From Algoriphagus alkaliphilus (GTDB lineage: Bacteria; Bacteroidota; Bacteroidia; Cytophagales; Cyclobacteriaceae), in the NCBI RefSeq assembly GCF_900103735.1, contig NZ_FMXE01000008.1:124001-188000 (forward strand): DNA of 64,000 nt, in the 5' to 3' direction. A model generated the notes under the pieces. It was not told the DNA's origin. It saw only the letters and a program-made list of their open reading frames with translations, and did no database searches. Below, piece after piece: positions 34,674 through 43,106 of this stretch. Every line of letters starts with the position of its first letter. Within the stretch, counting starts at the first letter, position 1. Position numbers and translations under genes: made by a program.

Positions 34674-36311
34674 ATGATTTCAGTTGACAATGTGACCGTC
34701 ATGCACGGCGGCACTCCGCTTTTTAGCAATATCTCCTTCGCCATCAATGATACTGACAAAATAGCCTTGATGGGCAAAAACGGCGCAGGTAAATCCACCC
34801 TTCTTAAGATCATCGCAGGTCAAAGCAAACCCACTTCGGGGTCGGTTTCTGCTCCTAAAGGATTTGTCGTCGCCTATCTTCCACAGCATTTGTTGACTGC
34901 CGATGACTGCACGGTGATGGAAGAGACTGCCAAGGCTTTTGCGAGTTACCTCGATATGAAGGCTGAAATCGAGAAAATCAACGAAGAACTTACCGTCAGA
35001 ACAGACTATGAATCGGACAACTATTACAAGTTGATCGAACGTGTCTCCGAACTCAGCGAGAAGTTTTACGCCATAGAAGAGGTGAATTATGAAGCAGAAG
35101 TGGAGAAAGTTTTGCTTGGATTGGGATTCGAGCGGACAGATTTCACGCGTTCCACTTCGGAGTTTTCAGGAGGATGGAGGATGCGAATTGAATTGGCTAA
35201 AATTCTTTTGCAAAAACCTGATCTGATCCTGCTGGATGAACCAACCAACCATTTGGACATCGAATCCATTCAGTGGTTGGAGGAATTTTTGATGACTAAG
35301 GCCAAAGCAGTAGTGGTAATATCTCACGACAGGGCCTTTGTAGACAACATCACGACCCGCACCATTGAGGTCACAATGGGCAGGATATACGACTACAAAG
35401 CCAAGTACAGTCATTATCTGGAGCTTCGAAAAGAACGTCGCGAGCAGCAACAGAAACACTACGAGGATCAGCAGCGAACCATTGCAGATATTCAGGAATT
35501 TATCGACCGATTCAAGGGTACTTATTCCAAGACATTACAGGTTCAGTCTCGAGTGAAAATGCTGGAAAAAATGGAGCTCATCGAAGTGGACGAGGTAGAC
35601 AGTTCTGCTTTGAAACTCCGATTTCCTCCATCCCCGAGATCGGGAAATTACCCGGTAATCGTGGATGACATGAGCAAAAGCTATGGAGACCATGTGGTTT
35701 TCAAAAATTCGTCCATGACCATTGAACGTGGGCAGAAAGTGGCTTTTGTCGGAAAAAACGGAGAGGGTAAGTCGACTATGATGAAAGCAATCATGGGTCA
35801 GATTGAATTTCAGGGTAAATGCGAACTGGGACACAATGCCATGATCGGGTATTTCGCCCAAAATCAGGCCTCACTCCTGGATGAAAGCTTAACCATATTT
35901 GAAACAATCGATCAGATTGCGGTCGGCGAAATCCGAACAAAAGTAAAGGACCTTTTGGGCGCCTTCATGTTCAAAGGAGACGAAATCAATAAAAAAGTAA
36001 AAGTTCTCTCCGGTGGGGAAAAAACCCGATTGGCAATGATCAAATTACTGCTGGAGCCTGTTAATTTGCTGATTCTAGATGAACCGACCAACCACCTGGA
36101 CATGAAGACCAAGGACATTATCAAAGATGCCTTGAAGGCATTTGATGGCACCTTGGTGATCGTTTCTCACGATCGTGATTTCTTGGATGGTTTGGTGACC
36201 AAAGTTTTTGAATTTGGGAATAAGCGGGTCAAGGAACATTTCGAAGACATCAACGGCTTCCTGAGAAATAAGAAACTGGAGAATTTGAGGGAAGTGGAGC
36301 GAAAGCAGTAG
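34674..36311 (+). CDS. ABC-F family ATP-binding protein
   Basis: Two tandem ABC ATPase domains without membrane segments, 545 residues from the ATG at 34674. Walker A motifs: G-K-N-G-A-G-K-S-T and G-K-N-G-E-G-K-S-T. Signature motifs F-S-G-G-W and L-S-G-G-E-K, and Walker B L-L-D-E-P-T-N-H-L-D twice. The linker between domains is a charged helical pair with R-K-E-R-R-E-Q-Q-Q. ABC-F proteins act on the ribosome in translation; the domain layout and length fit the Uup/EttA-like general type. No antibiotic-resistance subtype can be assigned. Confidence 0.93.
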   Translation: MISVDNVTVMHGGTPLFSNISFAINDTDKIALMGKNGAGKSTLLKIIAGQSKPTSGSVSAPKGFVVAYLPQHLLTADDCTVMEETAKAFASYLDMKAEIEKINEELTVRTDYESDNYYKLIERVSELSEKFYAIEEVNYEAEVEKVLLGLGFERTDFTRSTSEFSGGWRMRIELAKILLQKPDLILLDEPTNHLDIESIQWLEEFLMTKAKAVVVISHDRAFVDNITTRTIEVTMGRIYDYKAKYSHYLELRKERREQQQKHYEDQQRTIADIQEFIDRFKGTYSKTLQVQSRVKMLEKMELIEVDEVDSSALKLRFPPSPRSGNYPVIVDDMSKSYGDHVVFKNSSMTIERGQKVAFVGKNGEGKSTMMKAIMGQIEFQGKCELGHNAMIGYFAQNQASLLDESLTIFETIDQIAVGEIRTKVKDLLGAFMFKGDEINKKVKVLSGGEKTRLAMIKLLLEPVNLLILDEPTNHLDMKTKDIIKDALKAFDGTLVIVSHDRDFLDGLVTKVFEFGNKRVKEHFEDINGFLRNKKLENLREVERKQ

Positions 36312-36664
36312 GCAGATGTCAGTATTCAGTTTGCAGCCGCAGTAGGCAGAATCGGTGATCAGTGATCAGTAAGCAGTCCCGGTAGGCAGACTGTCAGGCT
36401 GAGCAGCTTGTCCGCCGCGGCGGGGAGTCGAAGCCAACTCAGTGATCAGTTTGCAGTCCCAGTAGGCAGAGCTCAATTTGTCAGACTTAGCGGAGTCGAA
36501 GTCTTGTAATGTATTCAGTTTTCAATCTCAGTGGGCAGAAAAAAATCCAAAGCACTTTACTTTGGATTTTTTCATTTGCTGTCTATAACAAAATCCTCCA
36601 AGAAACTTGTAAGCCTCGAAGGTTGGCTTTCTAACTTCTTTATACTTCTGTCTAACGTCTTTTT
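36312..36664 (+). repeat. Gap made of AGTAGGCAG / CAGTTTGCAG word strings
   Basis: No gene. 36305-36540 contains at least five AGTAGGCAG-like words (some AGTGGGCAG), several GTGATCAGT and CAGTTTGCAG words, all in one direction. Two TGTCAGGCTGAGC...GTCGAAG units are embedded, at 36392-36435 and 36479-36505. The same AGTAGGCAG words bracket the four-helix-bundle gene at 50.7 kb. Confidence 0.8.
36542..36573 (+). terminator. Terminator between ABC-F and TRAP genes
   Basis: AAAATCCAAAG at 36542-36552 faces CTTTGGATTTT at 36560-36570, followed by TTC. A perfect 11-bp AT-rich stem 230 bases past the ABC-F stop, with A runs on the other side so it may work for both directions. Confidence 0.7.
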
Positions 36665-37960
36665 TTACAACCCAAATTGTCTCGGTAACCAAAGCGTAAT
36701 TTCAGGAAACAGCATAATCAGAATCAAAGCAAGAATCATTGCCAAAAAGAACGGAAGCAAGGGTTTAATGACTTTCTGAATCGTCGTCTGCGCAATACCC
36801 ACACCAATAAAAAGAATCGACCCTACCGGCGGCGTACACAAGCCAATACAAAGGTTAAGTACCATCATAATCCCAAAATGAACCGGATCAACACCAAGAT
36901 TGGTCACTACAGGCAGAAATATCGGTGTGAAGATCAATACTGCCGGGGTCATATCCATGAATACACCCACAAACAAAAGCAGGATATTTATCAGTATCAG
37001 GATCACAATGATATTATCACTGAGCGAGAGCATGGCATTGCTGATGCGCTGAGGAATTTCCTCACTGGACATCACCCAAGACATGGCCATAGAAGTAGCG
37101 ATCAAAAGCATCACGACAGCGGTGGTTTCGGCTGATTTGAGCAAAACAGAGGGAAGATCCTTGAAACCGATTTCCCGATAAATCAACGTAAGGACTAAGC
37201 TATAAACTACGGCTATTGCAGAGGCCTCTGTGGCGGTAAATATGCCTCCGATTATCCCGCCAATTACCACGATCAGCAAAAATAAACTTGGGACTGCTCT
37301 CCAAAATGTGGATAAAACCAACGTGATAGAAGAAGATTCTCCAGAAGGAAGTTTTTTGATTTTGACCATTATTGCCGTCGTAATCATCAAAAACAACCCG
37401 ACCAGTAAGCCAGGCAAATAGCCGGCAACAAACAAAGCAGCTACAGAAACCCCACCTGATGCCAAAGAATAAACGATCAGTACATTGGAGGGAGGAATGA
37501 TCAAACCCGTCGTGGAAGAAGTAATGTTTACGGCTGCGCCCAACTCTTTGGGATAGCCTTCTTTTTCCATTCTTTTACCCAAAATCCCACCCATAGAGGA
37601 TGCTGCCGCCACCGCAGATCCCGCAATGGCCCCCATCAGCATCGCCGCAACGATATTGACATGAAGCAAGCCACCCGGAAGTCTTCCAGTGAGTGCTTTT
37701 GCAAATTCTATCAATCGATTGGCTATACCTCCGCGGTTCATCAACTCTCCTGCTAGGATGAAAAATGGGATTGCAAGCAAGGAGAAGCTGTCCAATCCCG
37801 TCCCCATCCGCTGAGCTACAGTAGTAATTGCAGGCATGGTAGCCACGGTGACCATCAAGGTCAACATGCTGGAAAGTCCAAGACTCCAAGCTACCGGAAC
37901 ACCTATCCCAAGAAAAAATATAAAAGATAAAACGAGTACTAATATGCTTATCACTTCCAT
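36665..37960 (-). CDS. TRAP transporter large permease (DctM)
   Basis: Start at ATG 37960; 431 residues with about twelve TM segments. Family signatures are F-F-I-L-A-G-E-L-M-N-R-G-G, G-S-A-V-A-A-A-S-S-M-G, N-I-T-S-S-T-T-G-L-I-I-P-P-S-N and the C-terminal T-P-P-V-G-S-I-L-F-I. Ion-driven uptake of an organic or sugar acid with the small permease and binding protein. Its start overlaps the stop of the DctQ gene by one base (TAATG). Confidence 0.95.
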   Translation of the reverse strand: MEVISILVLVLSFIFFLGIGVPVAWSLGLSSMLTLMVTVATMPAITTVAQRMGTGLDSFSLLAIPFFILAGELMNRGGIANRLIEFAKALTGRLPGGLLHVNIVAAMLMGAIAGSAVAAASSMGGILGKRMEKEGYPKELGAAVNITSSTTGLIIPPSNVLIVYSLASGGVSVAALFVAGYLPGLLVGLFLMITTAIMVKIKKLPSGESSSITLVLSTFWRAVPSLFLLIVVIGGIIGGIFTATEASAIAVVYSLVLTLIYREIGFKDLPSVLLKSAETTAVVMLLIATSMAMSWVMSSEEIPQRISNAMLSLSDNIIVILILINILLLFVGVFMDMTPAVLIFTPIFLPVVTNLGVDPVHFGIMMVLNLCIGLCTPPVGSILFIGVGIAQTTIQKVIKPLLPFFLAMILALILIMLFPEITLWLPRQFGL

Positions 37961-38451
37961 TATTCGGCTGATTTTAAAGATTGAGTCAATTGAACAATGG
38001 TAAACGCTTGATAATAACAAACCAAAATCCCGCTGAATGGAATGATGCCATACACATAGGCCAAAGGAATCTGAAGCGCGGCGGATTTTTGGGCCAAAAT
38101 AAACGTAATGTAGACCAAATTAGAGCCTCCAATGACCATGACTGTCAAAGCGAAAGCCAGGACCAAAACACTTACCAAAATCAGGACTTTCTTCTGAAGC
38201 TTTTCCCTGAGGCTATTTAGAATAATATCGATGGCGAGGTGTTCGTTTTTCCCGGCTACATAGGCCGCACCGAGCATCCCCACCCAAATCAACATGTATC
38301 GGGAAAGTTCATCCGTAAATGAGCTCGGATCTTTAAAAACGTAGCGGGAAGTCACTTGCCAAGTCACATTCAGTACCATCAGGGCCATCAGGATGACCAG
38401 CATAGTGGCGATCAACTGATCCAGTTTGGATTTTGCGTAGTCGGAAAACAT
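37960..38451 (-). CDS. TRAP transporter small permease (DctQ)
   Basis: 163 residues with four TM helices. The helix-2 region reads D-E-L-S-R-Y-M-L-I-W-V-G-M-L-G-A-A-Y, diagnostic of DctQ, followed by K-N-E-H-L-A-I-D. Encoded between the binding protein (20 bases upstream) and the large permease (1-base overlap). Confidence 0.94.
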   Translation of the reverse strand: MFSDYAKSKLDQLIATMLVILMALMVLNVTWQVTSRYVFKDPSSFTDELSRYMLIWVGMLGAAYVAGKNEHLAIDIILNSLREKLQKKVLILVSVLVLAFALTVMVIGGSNLVYITFILAQKSAALQIPLAYVYGIIPFSGILVCYYQAFTIVQLTQSLKSAE

Positions 38452-38471
38452 TTTCGCTTCAGGGTTTTGGG

Positions 38472-39458
38472 TTAATTGACTTCTCGGATTGCACTGACTA
38501 AAGCATAGATCTCCGGTTGCTGAACCTTGAGTTGTTCATATACACTTTCCACTGCCTTACGGAAGGGTTCTTTGTCCGGATAAGTAATGGTGACACCTGC
38601 GGCTTCAAGCTCTCGCATGGATTCGGCAGTGGATTCGGCCCAAAGTTTATATTCATAGGTTGCAGATTCGTCAGCCGCTTCCTGAACCCACTTTTGCTCC
38701 TCCGGGGTAAGCCTTTCCCAAACTTTGGTACTGATGATTACTACATCAGGAATAGCCGTATGCTCATTCAAACTGTAAAATTTACAGACTTCGAAATGCT
38801 TGGAGGTGTACAAACTTGGAGGATTGTTTTCCGCTGCATCCACGATCCCTTGTTGCAAAGCCGTGTACAGTTCCCCATAGGAAACTGGAGTCGGTGAACC
38901 TCCAAAGCTCTTGACCATACTTGCAGCAGTTGGGCTCTCCATTACCCGGACTTTGAGACCGGCGAGATCTGCCGGTGTTTCCACCGGTTTGTTTTTGGTA
39001 TAAAAACTCCGCTTTCCTGCATCGTAATAGGTCAGGCCACGGAGCCAAAACTCCTCTCCATCCAGCAAAAGCTGTTTTCCGATCTCCCCTTCCAAGACTT
39101 TGCGCTGATGCGCATCATCCCGGAATAAATAAGGCATTCCAAAAACCTGCATCGTGGGCGCAAAACCTTCCAAAGCAGCAGCCGAAACCTTTGTCATCCC
39201 CAAACTCCCGATCTGCAAAAGCTCCAGCAGTTCCCGTTCAGATCCCAATTGCTGATTGGGATAGACTTTCATGATGATCTTACCGTTGGATTTTTTCTTG
39301 ACCTGTTCGGCCATAAAAAGCATGGCCTCGTGGACGGGATGGTTCACAACTTGCGCATGGCCCAGCTTGATGATTTTGACATCCAGCGGCCCGGAACAGG
39401 AAATGGGCAAGAACCCGGCAAGCAGAATGAAAACAAAAAGAGTGATGGTCTTATTCAT
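38472..39458 (-). CDS. TRAP transporter substrate-binding protein (DctP), lipoprotein
   Basis: Lipoprotein with lipobox P-I-S-C near residue 21, then a DctP fold: K-L-G-H-A-Q-V-V-N-H-P-V-H, K-V-Y-P-N-Q-Q-L-G-S-E-R-E, L-K-V-R-V-M-E-S-P and the Q-Q-G-I-V-D-A-A-E-N-N-P motif. The Arg of K-V-R-V usually contacts a substrate carboxylate, so an acidic ligand is expected. It resembles the sugar-acid (uronate, diketogulonate) subset, in line with the two dehydrogenases upstream; ligand identity is inference. Confidence 0.93.
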   Translation of the reverse strand: MNKTITLFVFILLAGFLPISCSGPLDVKIIKLGHAQVVNHPVHEAMLFMAEQVKKKSNGKIIMKVYPNQQLGSERELLELLQIGSLGMTKVSAAALEGFAPTMQVFGMPYLFRDDAHQRKVLEGEIGKQLLLDGEEFWLRGLTYYDAGKRSFYTKNKPVETPADLAGLKVRVMESPTAASMVKSFGGSPTPVSYGELYTALQQGIVDAAENNPPSLYTSKHFEVCKFYSLNEHTAIPDVVIISTKVWERLTPEEQKWVQEAADESATYEYKLWAESTAESMRELEAAGVTITYPDKEPFRKAVESVYEQLKVQQPEIYALVSAIREVN

Positions 39459-39672
39459 GGGCTTACTGTATTAGAAAAGGGACTACCAATATTAGATTTT
39501 CCTCGCATAGATTCCTCAGAAATTACGGAATCGATTTAAAACCAATTTTTTTGATGAAATGAACACACAAACACAATACAATTCGGACTCTTGTACGTTT
39601 CTTATGCTCGCTTTACTCTCCGAGATTCAGCTTTCGGGTATCAGGAATTCTAAAAGGAAAAAAACCTAGCCA

Positions 39673-40704
39673 TTAGGTCTTATCTGAAAAAGGGAATTCA
39701 ATGAGCTTTCCCTCCTTTGATGAAAAATAGATCGCGCGGATCAGCTCCACGGATTTTCGGGCAGTTTTACCATCTACAACTGGAGTTAAATCTTCCTTAA
39801 TTGCTTTTACAAAAAGCCTCCACTGCTCTAAATGCAACTGATGACCGATGGCTGTGGGATCTGAAGCTCCCGATCCGGCAGCATTTTCAGTTGGTTTTAT
39901 GGATTCAGTATTTCCCTTTACATTCCAAGCTGTCAATTTTCCTGCTTCCAGGATCGCACTTCCTTCCGTACCGAAAATCTCAATCCGCTCAGGATATCCG
40001 GGGTAAAGTGCTGTTGCTGAAGTAATATTCCCCAAGGCTCCGTTTTTGAAATTCACAATTGCAGCACCCAAATCTTCCCCCTCAATTGGGTACAAGGTCG
40101 TCTGCACCTGCCCAAAAACACTTTTCACTTCGCCCATTAGATCCAAAAGCAAGTCGATGGTGTGTATGCCCTGATTGATCAATGCTCCTCCACCGTCGGC
40201 TTGCAGGGTTCCTTTCCAATTGCTTGTGGAATAGTAAGCAGAATCTCTGAACCAGTTCACATAGGCATTGCCCATAAGGAGTCTACCAAAAACACCTTCA
40301 GATACGGCTTTCTTTAGCTTTTTATAATCTTCAGTAAATCGATTCTGGAAAATTACTGCCAGTTTTACTCCGCTCTCCGAACAAGCCGAGATCAATTCAT
40401 CGGTTCGCTGAAGATTGATTTCGATCGGCTTTTCAATCATCAGGTGCTTACCGGCTTTTGCGGCAGCTAATCCCGTTTCCAAATGCATCCCGCTTGGGGT
40501 ACAAACACAGACAATTTCCAAATCGGGTACATTTAAAAATTCATTCAAATCAGTGAAAACTGGAAGACCAAATTGAGCTTTGGCTTTTGCGGCACTTTCA
40601 GGTTTGGGGTTGTACAATGCGACCAATTCTGCACCATCAATCTCAGCAATAGCCTGCGCATGCTTTCCGACGATTGACCCTGTTCCGATGATTCCAATGT
40701 TCAT
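39673..40704 (-). CDS. Gfo/Idh/MocA family oxidoreductase
   Basis: NAD(P)-dependent sugar or cyclitol dehydrogenase, cytoplasmic (no leader). The Rossmann motif is G-I-I-G-T-G-S-I-V-G at 4-13 and the family E-K-P motif is in M-I-E-K-P-I-E-I, with the catalytic Lys. The C-terminal alpha/beta domain includes G-G-G-A-L-I-N-Q-G-I-H-T-I-D-L. Overlaps the start of the next gene's reading by one base (stop of the Ldh-type gene at 40704), so the pair is co-translated. Separated from the DctP gene by 214 bases with no feature recognised. Confidence 0.93.
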   Translation of the reverse strand: MNIGIIGTGSIVGKHAQAIAEIDGAELVALYNPKPESAAKAKAQFGLPVFTDLNEFLNVPDLEIVCVCTPSGMHLETGLAAAKAGKHLMIEKPIEINLQRTDELISACSESGVKLAVIFQNRFTEDYKKLKKAVSEGVFGRLLMGNAYVNWFRDSAYYSTSNWKGTLQADGGGALINQGIHTIDLLLDLMGEVKSVFGQVQTTLYPIEGEDLGAAIVNFKNGALGNITSATALYPGYPERIEIFGTEGSAILEAGKLTAWNVKGNTESIKPTENAAGSGASDPTAIGHQLHLEQWRLFVKAIKEDLTPVVDGKTARKSVELIRAIYFSSKEGKLIEFPFSDKT

Positions 40705-41714
40705 TATTCTAGATGTTTAAGGATTTTTGACAAAGTGGATTCTGCCACAGGTATTCCATTTTTCAGATTTTTCGCTCGGGTTTCCACGACTTTTTCCCCC
40801 GGAAATCGAATTGCTTGGTCTTCAAAAACGGCAGAATTTTTAAGATTATCAAGGATACTATCAGTCTTTTGCTCCATCCAATCCATCAAGTCCAACTTGA
40901 CCGGGTCAAAGCAGAGAAAAACCTGTGAAAGCCCATATTCATCGCCATTGTGATCAACTTCATGTGTGGAGTTTCCCCCTGAAAGTATAGACACCAGCAA
41001 ATCCAGCATCAAAGAAAGGCCTGCCCCTTTCCACAGACCCATGGGCAAGGCAAGGTGATTTTCTAAAATCACTTTAGGGTCTTTTGTTAGATTTCCAGCT
41101 TGGTCAAAACCGCCGTCATAGGGCAAATCCTGATCCTTTTTTGCAAAAAGGCTCATTTTACCATAAGCAAACTGAGACATGGCCATGTCCAAAACGACCG
41201 GTGAGATCTTTCTTGGAATGCCGATTACCAAAGGATTATTTCCCAAAACAGGCTCACTTCCGCCCCAAGAAGGCATATTGGGTTTGGTATTGGTAAAACA
41301 AATCCCGATACACCCCGCATCCACCGCCTGCCAGCCAAAATTCCCTCCTCGCATCCAGTGATTGGTTTGGGCAAGTGTGACACAGCCGACCCCAAATTCA
41401 TTGGAGAGGCTGATCGCCCGATCCATGGCAAAATGTGCATTTAGATTTCCCGGCCCCAAATTACCATCCCAGCGTTCAAACATCCCGGTTTTACTCAGGA
41501 GTGTGGGTGAATGGGATGGTTTGACATAGCCCTTTTCTATAAATTCCAAGAAAAGCGGAAATCGGTTGACCCCGTGAGACCGGACTCCATCCAGATCTGC
41601 TTTTGCAAAAAGAGTAGCGCAGCGATTCGCACGGTTTTCCTCAAAACCAAACTTCAGTAAAATCTGCTTGAGCCTTGAAACCAACTCGTCAAACGATATC
41701 AGTACATCATTCAT
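40704..41714 (-). CDS. Ldh family (YlbC-type) oxidoreductase
   Basis: NAD(P)-dependent 2-hydroxyacid dehydrogenase of the malate/L-sulfolactate/diketogulonate family, not related to classical LDH. Signatures: D-G-V-R-S-H-G-V-N-R (catalytic His), T-L-A-Q-T-N-H-W-M-R-G-G, C-F-T-N-T-K-P-N-M-P and G-N-N-P-L. 336 residues is standard. With the TRAP genes it suggests uptake and reduction or oxidation of a keto or hydroxy acid such as a sugar acid. Confidence 0.92.
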   Translation of the reverse strand: MNDVLISFDELVSRLKQILLKFGFEENRANRCATLFAKADLDGVRSHGVNRFPLFLEFIEKGYVKPSHSPTLLSKTGMFERWDGNLGPGNLNAHFAMDRAISLSNEFGVGCVTLAQTNHWMRGGNFGWQAVDAGCIGICFTNTKPNMPSWGGSEPVLGNNPLVIGIPRKISPVVLDMAMSQFAYGKMSLFAKKDQDLPYDGGFDQAGNLTKDPKVILENHLALPMGLWKGAGLSLMLDLLVSILSGGNSTHEVDHNGDEYGLSQVFLCFDPVKLDLMDWMEQKTDSILDNLKNSAVFEDQAIRFPGEKVVETRAKNLKNGIPVAESTLSKILKHLE

Positions 41715-41757
41715 ATTCGGTTAAAGAAAGAAAAAATGGTCACAAATCGAAATTTGA

Positions 41758-42150
41758 TCAATGGTCTTTCAACATCGGTATTGATCTTTTGCAAAACTGA
41801 ATACAAATTCCCCAAGGATCCCTGAGCATCACCAGGTGAGAACTATCTGGCAAAATATCATCGCTCATTTCACTTGCCCCTGCATTGATCAATCGGGCTT
41901 TATCTTTGGCAGGATCCTCTGATACAAAAGCCAAATGAACTGCCAAGGGATGAAAGCGGGTGAAATCAAGTGTTTCACCTTTGGGATTACTGTAGATTTC
42001 CAGCAGTATCGTACCACTGTCATCTGCGAGAAAAGTCATGTATGGCGCTTCAGTCATCTTTTTCACCACTTTCAATCCAAGATAAGCCTCGTACCAAATG
42101 GACATTTCTTGGGCATTTGGGACATTTAGTGCGAAGTGTTCGAATTTCAT
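41758..42150 (-). CDS. VOC family protein (glyoxalase-like)
   Basis: 130 residues forming two beta-alpha-beta-beta-beta modules: F-E-H-F-A-L-N-V-P at the start (first metal His), E-I-Y-S-N-P with a Glu ligand, H-L-A-F-V-S in the middle (second His) and L-R-D-P-W-G-I at the end. Function within the superfamily not determined. It lies 43 bases upstream of the Ldh-type gene and may be the first gene of the operon. Confidence 0.87.
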   Translation of the reverse strand: MKFEHFALNVPNAQEMSIWYEAYLGLKVVKKMTEAPYMTFLADDSGTILLEIYSNPKGETLDFTRFHPLAVHLAFVSEDPAKDKARLINAGASEMSDDILPDSSHLVMLRDPWGICIQFCKRSIPMLKDH

Positions 42151-42177
42151 GTGTTTATAATTGTTTTTTATCGGTCA

Positions 42178-42245
42178 GATGGAATGCCCTGGATAATCAT
42201 TCCCCTGTGTGATCCCGTACCTACGGGATCATGGGCATTTCATCT
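42178..42245. repeat. Nested palindrome between VOC and MtfA-like genes
   Basis: Inner perfect hairpin GATCCCGTA, CC, TACGGGATC at 42211-42230. Outer arms AGATGGAATGCCC (42178-42190) and GGGCATTTCATCT (42233-42245) pair at 12 of 13 positions. There is no T run, so it is not a plain terminator. Confidence 0.75.
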
Positions 42246-42271
42246 GTTTATAATTTGTTTTTCAGTTCGGA

Positions 42272-43045
42272 TTAATTCATTTCAGTTTTGGCCCAAACCC
42301 GGGGGTCCAATTTCATCAATTGCACCAGAGCCAGGTACAACTCCTGCCTAGCGCGGAAAAACTCCCAGGGTCTTTCGAAGAAATTCTCGAGTGCCACAGC
42401 AAAAAACTCGTGTTCATTAAGTGCTGCATTTTCCCTGAACAAGGCGTTTTCCCCGGATTTTACCTTCGCTATTTCCTCGGGAACGAGGCTTTTGTAGGTT
42501 TTCCATGCCTGAGTCTCAAATTCCTTTTCTCCATCTGTGTCAATTTGGTTTGCAAGTTTGAGCGCATGGGCTATTTCGTGAATACCAAGATTCACTCCAT
42601 CATTTTCATCCAAAAGTCCTTCCACAAAACAATGCCAAGAGATCACTATCAGTCCGAATTTGGGGTTGACTTCCCCCCGGTGATAGGTTTTGTTAGATGT
42701 GCTGTAGTAGGCATTGGGATACACCAAAATGGTATGAAAATGCGCCAGGCGAAGTCGCTTCCAGCCAAAAGTAACCATAGCGATAGTCGCGCTGATTAAA
42801 AGCTCCATTTCTACTGTCACTTCTAAAAGTCCTCCTCGCGGAATAAATTTTTTTGTAGAAAGGACCATCTCGAGTTTTTCCAGAAACTCCTTTTTGTGCT
42901 GTGGATTCAATCGATTAAAAAATGAAAAATACTTCTCCAGATAAGTCAGGTCTTCTTGACTTAATTTCCTTTTAAAAAGAAAAAACCGAGCCTGCTCCAT
43001 CCACCATCTCGCGCGCTTCAACAAGTAATAACTTCGAATCATCAT
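42272..43045 (-). CDS. MtfA-like zinc peptidase
   Basis: 257 residues with a short hydrophobic/basic start and the metalloprotease motif H-E-I-A-H-A (in L-G-I-H-E-I-A-H-A-L), followed by a downstream Glu-rich region (N-E-H-E-F-F-A-V-A-L-E-N-F-F-E-R-P) that supplies the third ligand. Other MtfA features are P-R-G-G-L-L-E-V-T-V-E-M and I-L-V-Y-P-N-A-Y. The E. coli relative is a peptidase that binds the repressor Mlc; no Mlc is visible here. Separated from rny by a terminator. Confidence 0.88.
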   Translation of the reverse strand: MMIRSYYLLKRARWWMEQARFFLFKRKLSQEDLTYLEKYFSFFNRLNPQHKKEFLEKLEMVLSTKKFIPRGGLLEVTVEMELLISATIAMVTFGWKRLRLAHFHTILVYPNAYYSTSNKTYHRGEVNPKFGLIVISWHCFVEGLLDENDGVNLGIHEIAHALKLANQIDTDGEKEFETQAWKTYKSLVPEEIAKVKSGENALFRENAALNEHEFFAVALENFFERPWEFFRARQELYLALVQLMKLDPRVWAKTEMN

Positions 43046-43055
43046 GAAAACAAAA

Positions 43056-43083
43056 ATGGCAATTACCTAAAGGTAATTGCCAT
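43056..43083 (-). terminator. Terminator of rny
   Basis: ATGGCAATTACCT and AGGTAATTGCCAT form a perfect 13-bp stem with a 2-base centre; TTTTTG follows on the minus strand. Located 24 bases past the rny stop. Confidence 0.9.
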
Positions 43084-43106
43084 GGATTTGCTATGCAAAT
43101 GGTTCC

